Source: Curtobacterium sp. ER1/6 (GTDB taxonomy: Bacteria; Actinomycetota; Actinomycetes; Actinomycetales; Microbacteriaceae). From it: DNA of 64,000 bases. A program made the translations under genes and the position numbers. The stretch lies in the NCBI RefSeq assembly GCF_001742745.1, contig NZ_MJAK01000006.1, positions 1 to 64,000 on the forward strand, written 5' to 3'. Below, one piece after another: positions 41,504 to 50,432 of this stretch. A model generated the notes under the pieces. It searched no databases. It had not been told where the DNA came from and saw only the letters and a list, made by a program, of their open reading frames with translations. Each line of letters begins with the position of its first letter. The stretch's first letter is position 1.

Positions 41504-41830
41504 ATGTCCAACGCAAAGGCCGTCACCGACGCCACCTTCTCGGACGAGGTCCTCAAGTCCGACAAGACCATCCTCGTCGACTTCTGGGCCGAGTGGTGCG
41601 GCCCGTGTCGCGCCGTCTCGCCGATCCTCGACCAGATCGCCGCGGAGCACGCCGACAAGATCGAGATCGTCAAGCTCAACGTCGACGACAACCCGCAGTC
41701 GGCCATGAACTACCAGATCACGTCGATCCCGGCGATGAAGGTGTTCAAGGGCGGCGAGGTCGTCAAGACCGTCATCGGTGCGAAGCCGAAGCCGGCGCTC
41801 GAGGCCGACCTCGCCGAGTTCCTGGCGTAG
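41504..41830 (+). CDS. trxA: Thioredoxin
   Basis: A 108-residue thioredoxin with the canonical active site DFWAEWCGPCRAVSPIL (Cys32, Cys35), cis-Pro in ITSIPAMKVFKGGE and the standard fold length. AAGGAG precedes the ATG. Partner of TrxB directly upstream; a strong terminator follows. Confidence 0.97.
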   Translation: MSNAKAVTDATFSDEVLKSDKTILVDFWAEWCGPCRAVSPILDQIAAEHADKIEIVKLNVDDNPQSAMNYQITSIPAMKVFKGGEVVKTVIGAKPKPALEADLAEFLA

Positions 41831-41848
41831 TCCACCCCAGTACCGCCG

Positions 41849-41882
41849 GACGGCCCCGTTCTCCCCGGAGAGCGGGGCCGTC
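41849..41882 (+). terminator. Terminator after trxA
   Basis: GACGGCCCCG (41849-41858) and CGGGGCCGTC (41873-41882) form a perfect 10-bp stem with a partly self-paired loop, 18 bases past the trxA stop. Confidence 0.75.
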
Positions 41883-42056
41883 GGCCGTTCCGGGACGTCG
41901 TTCGCCTGTGGTGCCCGGGTGCGGCCTGCGCGGAGTTCCCGGGCGCGGGCTGCGCGTGGCAGGGCCACAGCTTCAGGATCGGCCCCCGCCTCCCACCGCG
42001 GATCCGGCAACGGATGTCGTAGTGTGGCGGGAATGTCCCACTGAACGGAGTTCACG

Positions 42057-43358
42057 ATGACGAACGGCAACAGTCTCGACCCCTGGTACGACTCCTACGC
42101 CCAGCGCACCGCCGGGCTGAGCGCCTCCGAGGTCCGAGCCCTGTTCGCCGTCGCCTCGCGGCCCGAGGTGGTGTCGCTCGCCGGCGGCATGCCCTACGTC
42201 TCCGCGCTGCCGCGTGAGCTCGTCACCGGGTCGATCGACCGCGTGATGGCCGAGGACGCCGCGATGGCGCTGCAGTACGGCGGGGGACAGGGCCTGCGGT
42301 CCCTCCGCGAGCACATCGTCGACGTGATGAGCCTCGAGGGCATCCGCGCCAGCGCCGAGGACGTCGTCGTCACCACGGGGTCGCAGCACGCGCTCGACCT
42401 CGTCACGCGCCTCTTCATCGATCCGGGCGACGTCGTCCTGGCCGAGTCGCCCTCGTACGTCGGTGCCATCGGGGTCTTCCGGTCGTACCAGGCGGAGACG
42501 GTGCACGTCACGACCGACGAGCACGGCCTCGTGCCCGAGGCGCTCCGCGAGGCCATCGCGAACCTCCGGACCCAGGGCAAGCGGATCAAGTTCCTGTACA
42601 CGATCCCGAACTTCCACAACCCGGCCGGCGTCACGATGAGCCGGGAGCGTCGGATCGAGGTGCTCGACATCTGCCGCTCGAACGGCATCCTCGTGCTCGA
42701 GGACAACCCGTACGGGCTCCTCTGGTTCGACGAGCCCGCTCCGCAGGCCATCCGGTCCATCGACGACGAGGGCGTCGTGTACCTCGGGTCATTCTCGAAG
42801 ACCCTCGCACCGGGCTTCCGCGTCGGCTGGGCCCTCGCGCCGCACGCCATCCGCGAGAAGCTCGTGCTCGCCAACGAGTCGGCCGTCCTCGCCCCGAACT
42901 CCTTCGGCCAGTACGTCGTGAACGCCTACCTGGACGCCGCCGACTGGAAGGGCCAGGTCGACACCTTCCGCGGCCTCTACGCGGAGCGCCGGGACGCCAT
43001 GCTGTCCGCCCTGGGGGAGTTCCTGCCCGACCTGTCGTGGACGAAGCCGAACGGCGGGTTCTTCGTCTGGCTCACCCTGCCCGAGGCCCTCGACTCGAAG
43101 GGCATGCTGCCGCGCGCGGTGAAGGAACTCGTCGCCTACACGCCCGGGACCGCGTTCTACGCCGACGGACGCGGGGGCGGCAACATCCGCCTGTCGTTCT
43201 GCTACCCGACGCCCGAACAGATCCGTCTCGGCGTGAAGCGCCTCGCGACCGTGGTCAACGACGAGCTCGAACTGCTCGAGACGTTCGGCCACGCCACCCG
43301 ATCGAACGTCCGCGAGTCGCGCACCTCGGTCGTCGCACCGCCGCCGAACGTCTCCTGA
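42057..43358 (+). CDS. PLP-dependent class I/II aminotransferase (2-aminoadipate type)
   Basis: A 433-residue fold-type I PLP enzyme without a GntR domain. Motifs: VSLAGGMPYVSALPRELV, LQYGGGQGLRSLREHI, VVTTGSQHALDLVTRLFI, FLYTIPNFHNPAGVTMS, DNPYGLLWFDE and the Schiff-base lysine in SFSKTLAPGFRVGW (Lys248). Relatives include LysN/2-aminoadipate and valine-pyruvate-like transaminases; exact substrate uncertain. Such a gene sits between trxA and parB in several related genomes. GGAG precedes ATG 42057. Confidence 0.88.
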   Translation: MTNGNSLDPWYDSYAQRTAGLSASEVRALFAVASRPEVVSLAGGMPYVSALPRELVTGSIDRVMAEDAAMALQYGGGQGLRSLREHIVDVMSLEGIRASAEDVVVTTGSQHALDLVTRLFIDPGDVVLAESPSYVGAIGVFRSYQAETVHVTTDEHGLVPEALREAIANLRTQGKRIKFLYTIPNFHNPAGVTMSRERRIEVLDICRSNGILVLEDNPYGLLWFDEPAPQAIRSIDDEGVVYLGSFSKTLAPGFRVGWALAPHAIREKLVLANESAVLAPNSFGQYVVNAYLDAADWKGQVDTFRGLYAERRDAMLSALGEFLPDLSWTKPNGGFFVWLTLPEALDSKGMLPRAVKELVAYTPGTAFYADGRGGGNIRLSFCYPTPEQIRLGVKRLATVVNDELELLETFGHATRSNVRESRTSVVAPPPNVS

Positions 43359-43398
43359 CCAGCACTTTCCGTCGTAGTACCACCCGGAGGACCCTCGC

Positions 43399-44361
43399 AT
43401 GGCCGAGCTCACCCGTCGTCACGTCGTCGTCGTCGCGGGAGGGATCTCGCACGAGCGGGACGTCTCCCTCCGGTCCGGGCGTCGCGTCGCGGATTCGCTG
43501 ACGGGGTACGGCTGGAAGGTCGACCTGCGCGACGCCGACGCCGGGCTCCTGCCCGCACTCCGCGACGACCGGCCCGACGTCGTGTGGCCGGCGCTGCACG
43601 GCGCCTCGGGCGAGGACGGCGCGTTGCGGGGCATCCTGGAGGCACTCGACATCCCGTTCGTCGGCTCGCGTTCGACCTCGGCCCGTCTCGCCTGGGACAA
43701 GCCCACCTCGTCGGCGCTCGTCGCTCGTACCGGCGTGCGGACGCCACGGTCCGTCACGCTGTCGCACGACGTCTTCCGGGAGCTCGGCGCGGTCGGCGTC
43801 CTCGAGGCCATCGCCGTCGAGCACCCGGTCCCGCTCGCCGTGAAGCCCGCTCGCGGCGGCAGCGCCCAGGGGGTCACACTCGTCGAGGACCCGCACGACC
43901 TCCCGCGCGCGATGGTCACGGCCTACACCTACTGCGACGACGTGGTCGTCGAGCAGCTCATCCGGGGCACCGAGGTCGCGGTGGGGATCATCGACACGGG
44001 TGACGGCCCCGTGGCGCTCTCGGCCGTCGAGATCGTCCCGAAGAACGGCCCCTACGGCTTCGAGGCGCGGTACAACGCGGGGGAGACGACCTTCTTCACG
44101 CCCGCACGTCTGGCGCCCGAGTTCGCCCAGGCCGCCGCGGACGCGGCGAGGACCGCGCACGCCGCACTCGGGCTGCGTCACCTGTCCCGCGTGGACCTCA
44201 TCATCGACGGGGCGGGCACCCCGTGGTTCCTCGAGGCGAACGTGTTGCCGGGGCTGACGGAGACGTCCCTCGTCCCACAGGCACTCAGTGCCTCCGGCTT
44301 CGACCTCGGGTGGACCTACGCCGAGCTGGCCGAGCAGGCCATCCGCGACCACCGCGGCTGA
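43399..44361 (+). CDS. ddl: D-alanine--D-alanine ligase
   Basis: A 320-residue ATP-grasp ligase that makes the D-Ala-D-Ala end of the peptidoglycan stem. VVVAGGISHERDVSLRSGRR, VWPALHGASGEDGALRGILE, PFVGSRSTSARLAWDKPTS, PLAVKPARGGSAQGVTLVED, IEIVP-like SAVEIVPKNGPYGFEARYN and FLEANVLPGLTETSLVPQA are the typical motifs. Slightly short and possibly one of two Ddl paralogues; general D-Ala-D-Xaa ligase activity cannot be excluded. GGAGG precedes ATG 43399. Confidence 0.85.
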   Translation: MAELTRRHVVVVAGGISHERDVSLRSGRRVADSLTGYGWKVDLRDADAGLLPALRDDRPDVVWPALHGASGEDGALRGILEALDIPFVGSRSTSARLAWDKPTSSALVARTGVRTPRSVTLSHDVFRELGAVGVLEAIAVEHPVPLAVKPARGGSAQGVTLVEDPHDLPRAMVTAYTYCDDVVVEQLIRGTEVAVGIIDTGDGPVALSAVEIVPKNGPYGFEARYNAGETTFFTPARLAPEFAQAAADAARTAHAALGLRHLSRVDLIIDGAGTPWFLEANVLPGLTETSLVPQALSASGFDLGWTYAELAEQAIRDHRG

Positions 44362-44378
44362 TCGTGTCCCGGATCGAT

Positions 44379-44392
44379 GTTCCACGTGGAAC
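44379..44392. other. parS-like centromere site 1
   Basis: GTTCCACGTGGAAC is a perfect 14-base palindrome, differing from the common bacterial parS core GTTTCACGTGAAAC by one symmetric base pair in each arm. It lies 18 bases after ddl. The same sequence occurs at 45290 and 47366, all close to parAB. Confidence 0.85.
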
Positions 44393-44583
44393 GTCGATCG
44401 CGCGCACCGTCCTGATCGCGATCACCGCATCGAGCGCGGCGCACCGTCCTGGCGCTCGGGTTCGCGGACCGTGCTCCTCACGCGCACCCGGCTCACCGCC
44501 TCGGGGCTCGTGTCGGCGCTCGTACCGCCGCACGGCTCGTCGAGGACGATCTCGCGGTCCCGGTCGCGGCCGGCAGGGGAGCG

Positions 44584-44925
44584 GTGCGCGGCGCAACACC
44601 CGAGGCTGACCTCCTTGCCCAGGCGTTGCGCGAGGGTAGCTGGCGGAGCCGAATCCTCCTGGAACGCGAGAGCACGACGACGTGGGAGAACATCGCGTCG
44701 GCTCGCGCACTCGTCGGCGACCTCGACGCGATCAGCATCTGCTCGAACGGTCTGCACGCGGAGAAGGCCCGGATGTACCTCCGACGCCAGGACCCGGATC
44801 TCGGAACCCGGCTGGTGCTCGCGGACGACTACCGCTTCCTCGAGATGACTCTGCTCAAGCCCGTGTTCGCCGTCGTCGGCAGCATCAAGATGCGCCAGCT
44901 CCGCCGGACCGACACGCAAGGCTGA
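44584..44925 (+). pseudogene. DUF218 (YdcF/SanA-like) C-terminal remnant
   Basis: About 110 codons matching the second half of DUF218 proteins: RILLERESTTTWENIASARA, DAISICSNGLHAEKARMYLR and ADDYRFLEMTLLKPVFAVVG. The expected N-terminal membrane anchor and the GCK/PS-x-L-x-R motif are missing; upstream frames to 44393 give no coherent protein. I read it as a truncated gene between ddl and parB. Confidence 0.55.
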
Positions 44926-45470
44926 GCACGTCGCAGCACTGCTGCATCACGGCCGGTGGTCGGTCCGATCCTGCGGCGGATCGAGCGGAAGCTGCCGTGG
45001 GTGCGCACGGCCGTCGATGCCGGCGAGCACCGTCGTCACCGATCGCACCAGGATGCTCCAGGCGGTCGCGACCAGACCGCGGCGCCGCGGATACTCGAAC
45101 GCGTCGTCGCCCCACGGTCGATCTCGATGCTGTTCCCTCACGGCCCCTCCTCCGTCGTCGGTGGCTCCCACGCTAGCGGTCGACCGGGTCCAGGGCGAGG
45201 GGACACCACAGCGCCACCTCCGGAGGGCCGCGGAACTGCTCTCCACCGAGCAGCCCGAGGCCTTCCACCGCCCGCCGTGGTCCTGGGTGGTTCCACGTGG
45301 AACATTCGTTGCGACGCCACGCACATGAGCAGACATCTCCTGCTCGCACCGCCTGGGTCTGATCGCCGGTCGCTGGTCGGCCCGCTGCGGGCCGTTACGG
45401 GCAGCAGGCGACCCGGAGGACGCCCGGTGCATCAAACGGCGGCAGCGGGGCGTACAGCGCCGCTGACGGA
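44926..45470. other. Intergenic region with parS-like site, no gene supported
   Basis: 545 bases between the DUF218 remnant and the convergent parB. Open frames exist on both strands but lack protein character. A possible leftover segment is on the minus strand around 45000-45120 (DDAFEYPRRRGLVATAWSIL), too short to name. The notable element is the palindrome at 45290. Confidence 0.5.
45290..45303. other. parS-like centromere site 2
   Basis: Second exact copy of GTTCCACGTGGAAC, 168 bases downstream of the parB stop. Located in a region with no gene. Confidence 0.85.
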
Positions 45471-46448
45471 TCACTCCGTGACGTCACGGATGCCCAACTC
45501 CCCGAGGATGCGGTCGAGGTCGTCACCGTTGGCGAAGTCGATCGTCACCGAGCTCTTGCGAGCCCCGACCGCGATCTTCACGCGCGTGTTCAGCCGATCG
45601 CCGATCCGCTCCGCCAGGTCGTTGAAATGGGCCTGGCGCTTCGACGGCTCCGGCTTGGCCTTCACGGGCGCCTTCATGGCGAGCTGCTGCGCGATGGCCT
45701 CGGCAGCGCGGACCGACAGGTCCTCGTTGACGATCTTCTCCGCGAGGTACTCCATCGCCTCGGCGTCCGGTGCCGCGAGGATCGCCCGTGCGTGTCCAGC
45801 CGACAGGACGCCTGCGGCGACGCGGCGCTGCACGGGGGAGGGCAGGCGGAGGAGACGGATGGTGTTGGTGATCTGCGGGCGTGACCGACCGATCCGCTGC
45901 GCGAGCTGCTCCTGCGTGATCCCGAAGTCCGCGAGAAGCTGCTGGTACGCCGACGCCTCTTCGAGCGCGTTGAGCTGTGCGCGGTGCAGGTTCTCGAGCA
46001 GCGCGTCCCGGAGCATCGCGTCGTCCGGCGTCTCCTTGACGATCGCCGGGATCGTGGCGAGCCCGAGCTCCTTCGTCGCACGCAGCCGTCGCTCACCCAT
46101 GATCAGCTCGTACTGCGGCTCGGTACCCCCGGCTCCGGGGATCGGGCGAACGACGATGGGCTGTAGCACACCGATCTCGCGGATCGAGTGCACGAGCTCC
46201 TGGAGCTCCTCCTCGCGGAACTCCTTCCGGGGCTGCTGTGCATTCGGCACGACGTCGAGCGGGTTGAGGTTCGCCAGTCGAGCGCCCGGGACGGCGACGA
46301 GGTCCTCGGCGGTGCCGCCCGAAGTCGGCGCCGATGCCGGCGAGCCACCCGTCGGGAAGAAGACGTCGACGGGCCGGTCCTGCTGGTCCGACACCGTCGG
46401 GATCAGTGCGCCGATCCCTCGGCCGAGTCCGGTTCGCTTCGGTGCCAT
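45471..46448 (-). CDS. parB: Chromosome partitioning protein ParB
   Basis: A 325-residue ParB/Spo0J. N-terminus RTGLGRGIGALIPT; CTP-binding domain with NAQQPRKEFREEELQELVHS, VRPIPG and GERRLRATKELGLATIPAIV; helix-turn-helix FGITQEQLAQRIGRSRPQIT NTIRLL; C-terminal dimerisation domain FNDLAERIGDRLNTRV. It loads at parS and spreads as a CTP clamp. It starts on the last base of the parA stop codon (TGATG), so the two are coupled. Confidence 0.97.
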   Translation of the reverse strand: MAPKRTGLGRGIGALIPTVSDQQDRPVDVFFPTGGSPASAPTSGGTAEDLVAVPGARLANLNPLDVVPNAQQPRKEFREEELQELVHSIREIGVLQPIVVRPIPGAGGTEPQYELIMGERRLRATKELGLATIPAIVKETPDDAMLRDALLENLHRAQLNALEEASAYQQLLADFGITQEQLAQRIGRSRPQITNTIRLLRLPSPVQRRVAAGVLSAGHARAILAAPDAEAMEYLAEKIVNEDLSVRAAEAIAQQLAMKAPVKAKPEPSKRQAHFNDLAERIGDRLNTRVKIAVGARKSSVTIDFANGDDLDRILGELGIRDVTE

Positions 46449-47341
46449 CAGTGCTTCGCTCCTCGTGCTGCGATCTCGGCTGCTGCTTCCAGGTAGGACA
46501 ACGACCCGGACGAGTTGACGTCGTACGACACGACGCTCTGGCCGTAGCTCGGCGCTTCGCTCACCCGAACTGATCGGGGGATGACGGCGCCCAGTACCTG
46601 GTCGCCGAAGTGCTCACGCACGTCCGCGGCGACCTGGTTCGACAGGTTGGTCCGACCGTCGAACATCGTCAGGAGGATCGTCGAGACCCGCAGGTTCGGG
46701 TTGAGGTGCCGCTCGATGAGCTCGATGTTCCGGAGCAGCTGGCTGAGGCCCTCGAGTGCGTAGTACTCGGTCTGGATCGGGATGAGCACCTCCTGCGCGG
46801 CAACGAAGGCGTTGATCGTCAGGAGGCCGAGCGACGGCGGGCAGTCGATGAAGACGTAGTGGTACGGCTCCTCGAGCGAGGAGAGGTACTGGTCGAGTGC
46901 GGTCCGGAGCCGCTGTTCACGCGCCACGAGGGAGACGAGTTCGATCTCCGCGCCCGCCAGGTGGATCGTCGCGGGCACACACCACAGCGTCTCCGACTCG
47001 GGGGAGCGCTGCACGGTGTCGGCGATCGGTGCCTCGTCGACGATCACGTCGTAGATGCTCGCGACCTCGGCCTGGTGATCGACGCCGAGCGCCGTCGACG
47101 CGTTGCCCTGCGGGTCGAGGTCGATGACGAGCACCCGAGCCCCACCGTGCGCCAGCGCTGCCGCCAGGTTCACCGTGGTGGTGGTCTTGCCGACCCCGCC
47201 CTTCTGGTTCGAGACCGTGAAGATACGCGTCGCATCGGGGAGCGGGAACTGCTGCGTGGCGATCGCCCTACGCCTGCGGTTCAGGTCCGCGACCTCGCGT
47301 GCGAGGGGCGTCGACGAGTCGTAGTTGGTCGATGAACTCAA
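46448..47341 (-). CDS. parA: Chromosome partitioning ATPase ParA
   Basis: A 297-residue Walker-type ATPase: deviant Walker A VSNQKGGVGKTTTTVNLAAA, VLVIDLDPQGNASTALG, and YVFIDCPPSLGLLTINAF. TTG 47341 is chosen because AGAGG lies six bases upstream; a longer frame from TTG 47395 would translate through the parS palindrome, which I think unlikely. It positions ParB-origin complexes along the nucleoid. Confidence 0.95.
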   Translation of the reverse strand: MSSSTNYDSSTPLAREVADLNRRRRAIATQQFPLPDATRIFTVSNQKGGVGKTTTTVNLAAALAHGGARVLVIDLDPQGNASTALGVDHQAEVASIYDVIVDEAPIADTVQRSPESETLWCVPATIHLAGAEIELVSLVAREQRLRTALDQYLSSLEEPYHYVFIDCPPSLGLLTINAFVAAQEVLIPIQTEYYALEGLSQLLRNIELIERHLNPNLRVSTILLTMFDGRTNLSNQVAADVREHFGDQVLGAVIPRSVRVSEAPSYGQSVVSYDVNSSGSLSYLEAAAEIAARGAKH

Positions 47342-47365
47342 CGAAGGCCTCTTCCCCGGTTCGGT

Positions 47366-47379
47366 GTTCCACGTGGAAC
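47366..47379. other. parS-like centromere site 3 (parA leader)
   Basis: Third exact copy of GTTCCACGTGGAAC, flanked by T and A to give a 16-base palindrome, 25 bases upstream of the parA start and between rsmG and parA. ParB bound here could also autoregulate the parAB operon. Confidence 0.88.
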
Positions 47380-47422
47380 ATCGGCATCCTCGCAACCCGT
47401 CGAACCGGGCCGAGCAGCAGCG

Positions 47423-48067
47423 TCAGTCAACTGTAGCCCGGAAGACGCGGGTGGTCTCGTCGACCACTCCGTCCCCGAGCTCGAGGACCTCGACGTCGGC
47501 GAGTCGCTTCCGCAGGATGACCTTGCGGGCCTTCTCGATCTCGTCGTCGACCCGGGCGCCCTTCATCAGGATGAGCTGCCCGCCGGACCGCACCAGCGGC
47601 ACCGTGAGCGGGATGAGCTTCGAGAGCGCGCTGACTGCCCGCGCCGTGACCTGGTCGACGACGACGGAGTCGGCGACGTCCTCCGCCCGGCCCCGGAGCA
47701 CCGTGACGTTGTCGAGCCCCAGGCGACCAGCCTCGGCGTTCAGCCAGTCGCAGCGTCGCTCCATCGGCTCGATGAGCATGAAGGACACGTCCGGTCGTGC
47801 GATCGCCAGCACCAGGCCGGGCAGGCCCGCGCCGGAGCCGACGTCCGCCACGCGGCCGTTCGCCTGGAGCAGCGGCGCCAGCAGGGCAGAGTTGAGGATG
47901 TGTCGCGTCCACAGGCGCGGCAGCTCGAGCGGTCCGATCAGCCCGAGCTCCTCGCCACGGCGCGCGAGCTCACCCGTGAAGGACCGGGCCAGCTCGATCC
48001 GGTCGCCGAAGAGCGTGACCGCGGCCGCCGGCTCCTGCTCGAGGACCGGCGCAGCGTCGTCCGTCAT
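47423..48067 (-). CDS. rsmG: 16S rRNA (guanine-N7) methyltransferase RsmG
   Basis: A 214-residue SAM-dependent methyltransferase (GidB). ELGLIGPLELPRLWTRHILN, the SAM site RVADVGSGAGLPGLVLAIAR, LIEPMERRCDWLNAE and VTARAVSALSKLIPLTVPLV match the family. It methylates N7 of G527 in 16S rRNA. It overlaps khpB by four bases (ATGA). Confidence 0.96.
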   Translation of the reverse strand: MTDDAAPVLEQEPAAAVTLFGDRIELARSFTGELARRGEELGLIGPLELPRLWTRHILNSALLAPLLQANGRVADVGSGAGLPGLVLAIARPDVSFMLIEPMERRCDWLNAEAGRLGLDNVTVLRGRAEDVADSVVVDQVTARAVSALSKLIPLTVPLVRSGGQLILMKGARVDDEIEKARKVILRKRLADVEVLELGDGVVDETTRVFRATVD

Positions 48068-48600
48068 CGCGTGACGACCGTGTGGCGGTCTCGTCCCTCG
48101 CCCTCGGACTCCGAGTGGAAGCCCTTCTCGGCGACCAGGTCGTGGACGAGCTTGCGCTCGTACGACGACATCGGAGGGAGGGCTGCCGTCGCCGAGCCGG
48201 CCTCGATGCGCTCGACGGCGGTGTCGACGAGCCGCTGGAGCTCGGTCGCACGGGCGTCCCGCGACCCACCGACGTCCAGGATGAGGCGGCTGAACTCGCC
48301 GGTCTCCGCCTGCACGGCGATGCGCGTGAGCTCCTGCAGCGCCGACACCGTGTCCGGCTTCGACAGCACACGCAGGGCGCCGCCCTCGTCGGTCACCGAG
48401 AGGTAGACGCGACCGGCGCGCTCCTCGATCTCGATGTCGCCGTCGAGGTCGCAGATGTCGAGCAGTTCCTCGATGTAGTCGGCCGCGATGTCGGCTTCGT
48501 CACGAGTGTCGTCCTCGACGCTCGTGGCCTCCTCGGTCGCGCCCGTGCCGGTCGTGGCCGTCTCGGTCGTCTCGGCGGCGGCGGTGTCCTGCTCGGTCAC
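48064..48600 (-). CDS. khpB: RNA-binding protein Jag/KhpB (KH-R3H)
   Basis: A 178-residue protein: an acidic Thr/Glu-rich N-terminal 40 residues, a KH domain (DIAADYIEELLDICDLDGDI, VYLSVTDEGGALRVLSK) and a C-terminal R3H domain (MSSYERKLVHDLVAEKG then HTVVTR). The usual Jag-N domain is replaced by the acidic tail. GTG 48600 follows immediately on the yidC stop. Binds RNA, probably with KhpA. Confidence 0.92.
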   Translation of the reverse strand: MTEQDTAAAETTETATTGTGATEEATSVEDDTRDEADIAADYIEELLDICDLDGDIEIEERAGRVYLSVTDEGGALRVLSKPDTVSALQELTRIAVQAETGEFSRLILDVGGSRDARATELQRLVDTAVERIEAGSATAALPPMSSYERKLVHDLVAEKGFHSESEGEGRDRHTVVTR

Positions 48601-49563
48601 TTACTTCTTCCCGTTCTTCTTGGCGCGGTTCTTGCCCACCGGCTGCTGCCGCTGCGTGGTCACACGGACGGGCTCGACCTCGACGGCGCCGACACCCGCG
48701 CCGGCCTCGGCGAGCACCGGGGTGCCGCGTCGCTGTGCCTTCTTGGCGAGGCGGGCCTCGCGGGCGAGGGCGGCCTCGGAACCCGGCGTCGGCATGCTGC
48801 GGATGACGAAGTACTGCTGCGCCATGGTCCAGATGTTGGAGGCGAGCCAGTAGAACATGACGCCGAGGGGGAAGCTCAGGCCCGAGATCACGAAGACGAG
48901 CGGGAGGATGTACAGCATCATCTTCTGCTGCCGGTACATCGGCGACGCCTTGGTCTCCGGCGACATGTTCTTCGCGACGAGCTGCAGCTGGGTGACGAAC
49001 TGCGACGCCGTCATGACCACGATCATGAAGCCCGCGATGATGCGGACCTCCCACCCGGAGGCGTTCGTGAAGGTCTCGTGCAGGGGCGCTCCGAACAGGG
49101 CGGCGTTGCCGAAGTCCTGGGCCAGGGTGTTCGTGAGCAGACCGATGCCGGTCTTGTTGATCTGCGCCTCGTGCAGCACCGAGTACAACGAGAAGAAGAT
49201 CGGCATCTGGATGAGCAGCGGCAGGCAGGAGCTCAGCGGGTTCGTCCCGGTCTCCTTGTAGAGCGCCATGGTCTCGCGGCTCATGGCCTCACGCGAGAAC
49301 TGGTCCTTCTTGCCCTTGTACTTGTCCTGGATCTTCTTGAGCTGCGGCGCGACCTCGAGCATCCGGCGCTGCGACTTGATCTGGCGCACGAAGATCGGGA
49401 TCAGCGCGGCGCGGACCACGAAGGTCAGGAAGATGATCGACAGCACCCAGGTCAGGCCGGCGGACGGGTCCATGCCGATCGACTCGAAGATCCAGTGGAA
49501 GGCCACGAGGATCGCCGAGACCACCCACTTCAGTGGCCAGAGGATCGTTCCGATGAAGTCCAT
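48601..49563 (-). CDS. yidC: Membrane protein insertase YidC
   Basis: A 320-residue YidC/Oxa1 insertase with five spans: DFIGTILWPLKWVVSAILVA, LTWVLSIIFLTFVVRAALIP, NPLSSCLPLLIQMPIFFSLY, IIAGFMIVVMTASQF and YILPLVFVISGLSFPLGVMF. The conserved basic residue in the hydrophilic groove is in VVRAALIP. A basic cytoplasmic tail (GKNRAKKNGKK) could contact the ribosome. Start is ATG 49563; a GTG at 49575 overlapping the yidD stop is an alternative. No lipobox is seen. Confidence 0.95.
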   Translation of the reverse strand: MDFIGTILWPLKWVVSAILVAFHWIFESIGMDPSAGLTWVLSIIFLTFVVRAALIPIFVRQIKSQRRMLEVAPQLKKIQDKYKGKKDQFSREAMSRETMALYKETGTNPLSSCLPLLIQMPIFFSLYSVLHEAQINKTGIGLLTNTLAQDFGNAALFGAPLHETFTNASGWEVRIIAGFMIVVMTASQFVTQLQLVAKNMSPETKASPMYRQQKMMLYILPLVFVISGLSFPLGVMFYWLASNIWTMAQQYFVIRSMPTPGSEAALAREARLAKKAQRRGTPVLAEAGAGVGAVEVEPVRVTTQRQQPVGKNRAKKNGKK

Positions 49564-49571
49564 GAGGACGG

Positions 49572-49952
49572 TCACGCCTTTCGAGTGCGCTGGGGGAGCA
49601 GGACCGGGCGACGGGCATCGCCGGACGGCTGTGGGGACGACGAGGACGGGGGGAGCACGAACCCGAAGCGGCTCAGCCGGAAGGGACGGTCGCGCTCGCG
49701 CACGTCGTCGATCCCGCCGGCTGCCCACGGGTTGCAGCGTGCGATCCGCCAGGCGCCCATCGCCGAGCCGCGGACGACGCCGTACTGCTGGATGGCCTCG
49801 AGCGCGTACCGGGAGCACGACGGGTGGTAGCGGCAGACGTTCCCGTACAGCGGCGAGACCACCGCACGGTAGGCGCGCAGCACGACCACGCACACGTTGC
49901 GCGGGAGCAACGCGACGACCCAGGCCAGCCGGGTCCACAGGGTGCGGTTCAT
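49572..49952 (-). CDS. yidD: Membrane protein insertion efficiency factor YidD
   Basis: A 126-residue YidD: VVLRAYRAVVSPLYGNVCRY HPSCSRYALEAIQQYG, GAWRIARCNPWAAGGIDDV. The conserved Cys cluster is present. A 40-residue Pro/Ser-rich tail extends the usual length. It overlaps rnpA by four bases and is part of the rpmH-rnpA-yidD-yidC-khpB-rsmG cluster. Confidence 0.94.
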   Translation of the reverse strand: MNRTLWTRLAWVVALLPRNVCVVVLRAYRAVVSPLYGNVCRYHPSCSRYALEAIQQYGVVRGSAMGAWRIARCNPWAAGGIDDVRERDRPFRLSRFGFVLPPSSSSPQPSGDARRPVLLPQRTRKA

Positions 49953-50311
49953 GCTGCCTTCTCGAGCCCGCGCGCGAGGGAGCGCGAGACGTCTCCGAGC
50001 AGGGTAGGCCATGTGGCCTGCGCTGCGGCTGGCAAGGCCCTGATCACCACGTCGTGGCCGGTGGGGACCTCGGTCAGCAGGCCGTGCGCGATCGCCTTGA
50101 GCCGTCGTCGCACGCTGTTGCGCGTGACGGCGTTGCCCACGGTCTTCGCGACGATGAAGCCGAAGCGCGTGGGGCCGTCGGGCGGGACCTCGGCGCCGGC
50201 GGAGCGACGGACCACGGATACGACGACGTGCGCCGTGGCGCTCCTGCGACCACGACGCACGACGGACCGGTAGTCGTCACCGCGGACGATGCGGTTGGCG
50301 CGTGCCAACAC
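49949..50311 (-). CDS. rnpA: Ribonuclease P protein component
   Basis: A 120-residue RnpA from GTG 50311: LARANRIVRGDDYRSVVRRG, TRFGFIVAKTVGNAVTRNSV RRRLKAIAHG, the RNR motif region that binds the P RNA, and VVIRALPAAAQATWPTLLGD. Assists 5' maturation of tRNA. Confidence 0.93.
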   Translation of the reverse strand: MLARANRIVRGDDYRSVVRRGRRSATAHVVVSVVRRSAGAEVPPDGPTRFGFIVAKTVGNAVTRNSVRRRLKAIAHGLLTEVPTGHDVVIRALPAAAQATWPTLLGDVSRSLARGLEKAA

Positions 50312-50432
50312 GATCGCTACCGGGTCCCGATCCGGGACCGGACCGAACGCTGCCCGGATCCGTACCGCGCAGGCCCGGACACCGTGGACGCGTCCAGCGG
50401 AGCGGGGTGCAGTGCGGACCGGCGCAGCGCGA

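Noticed and set aside
44947..45474. Minus-strand frame of 175 codons downstream of parB
   Set aside because: No recognisable domain, crosses a parS-like palindrome, and composition is non-coding.
47342..47395. Extended N-terminus of ParA through the parS-like palindrome
   Set aside because: The TTG at 47341 has a good ribosome site and gives a normal N-terminus; the longer form would translate the centromere site.
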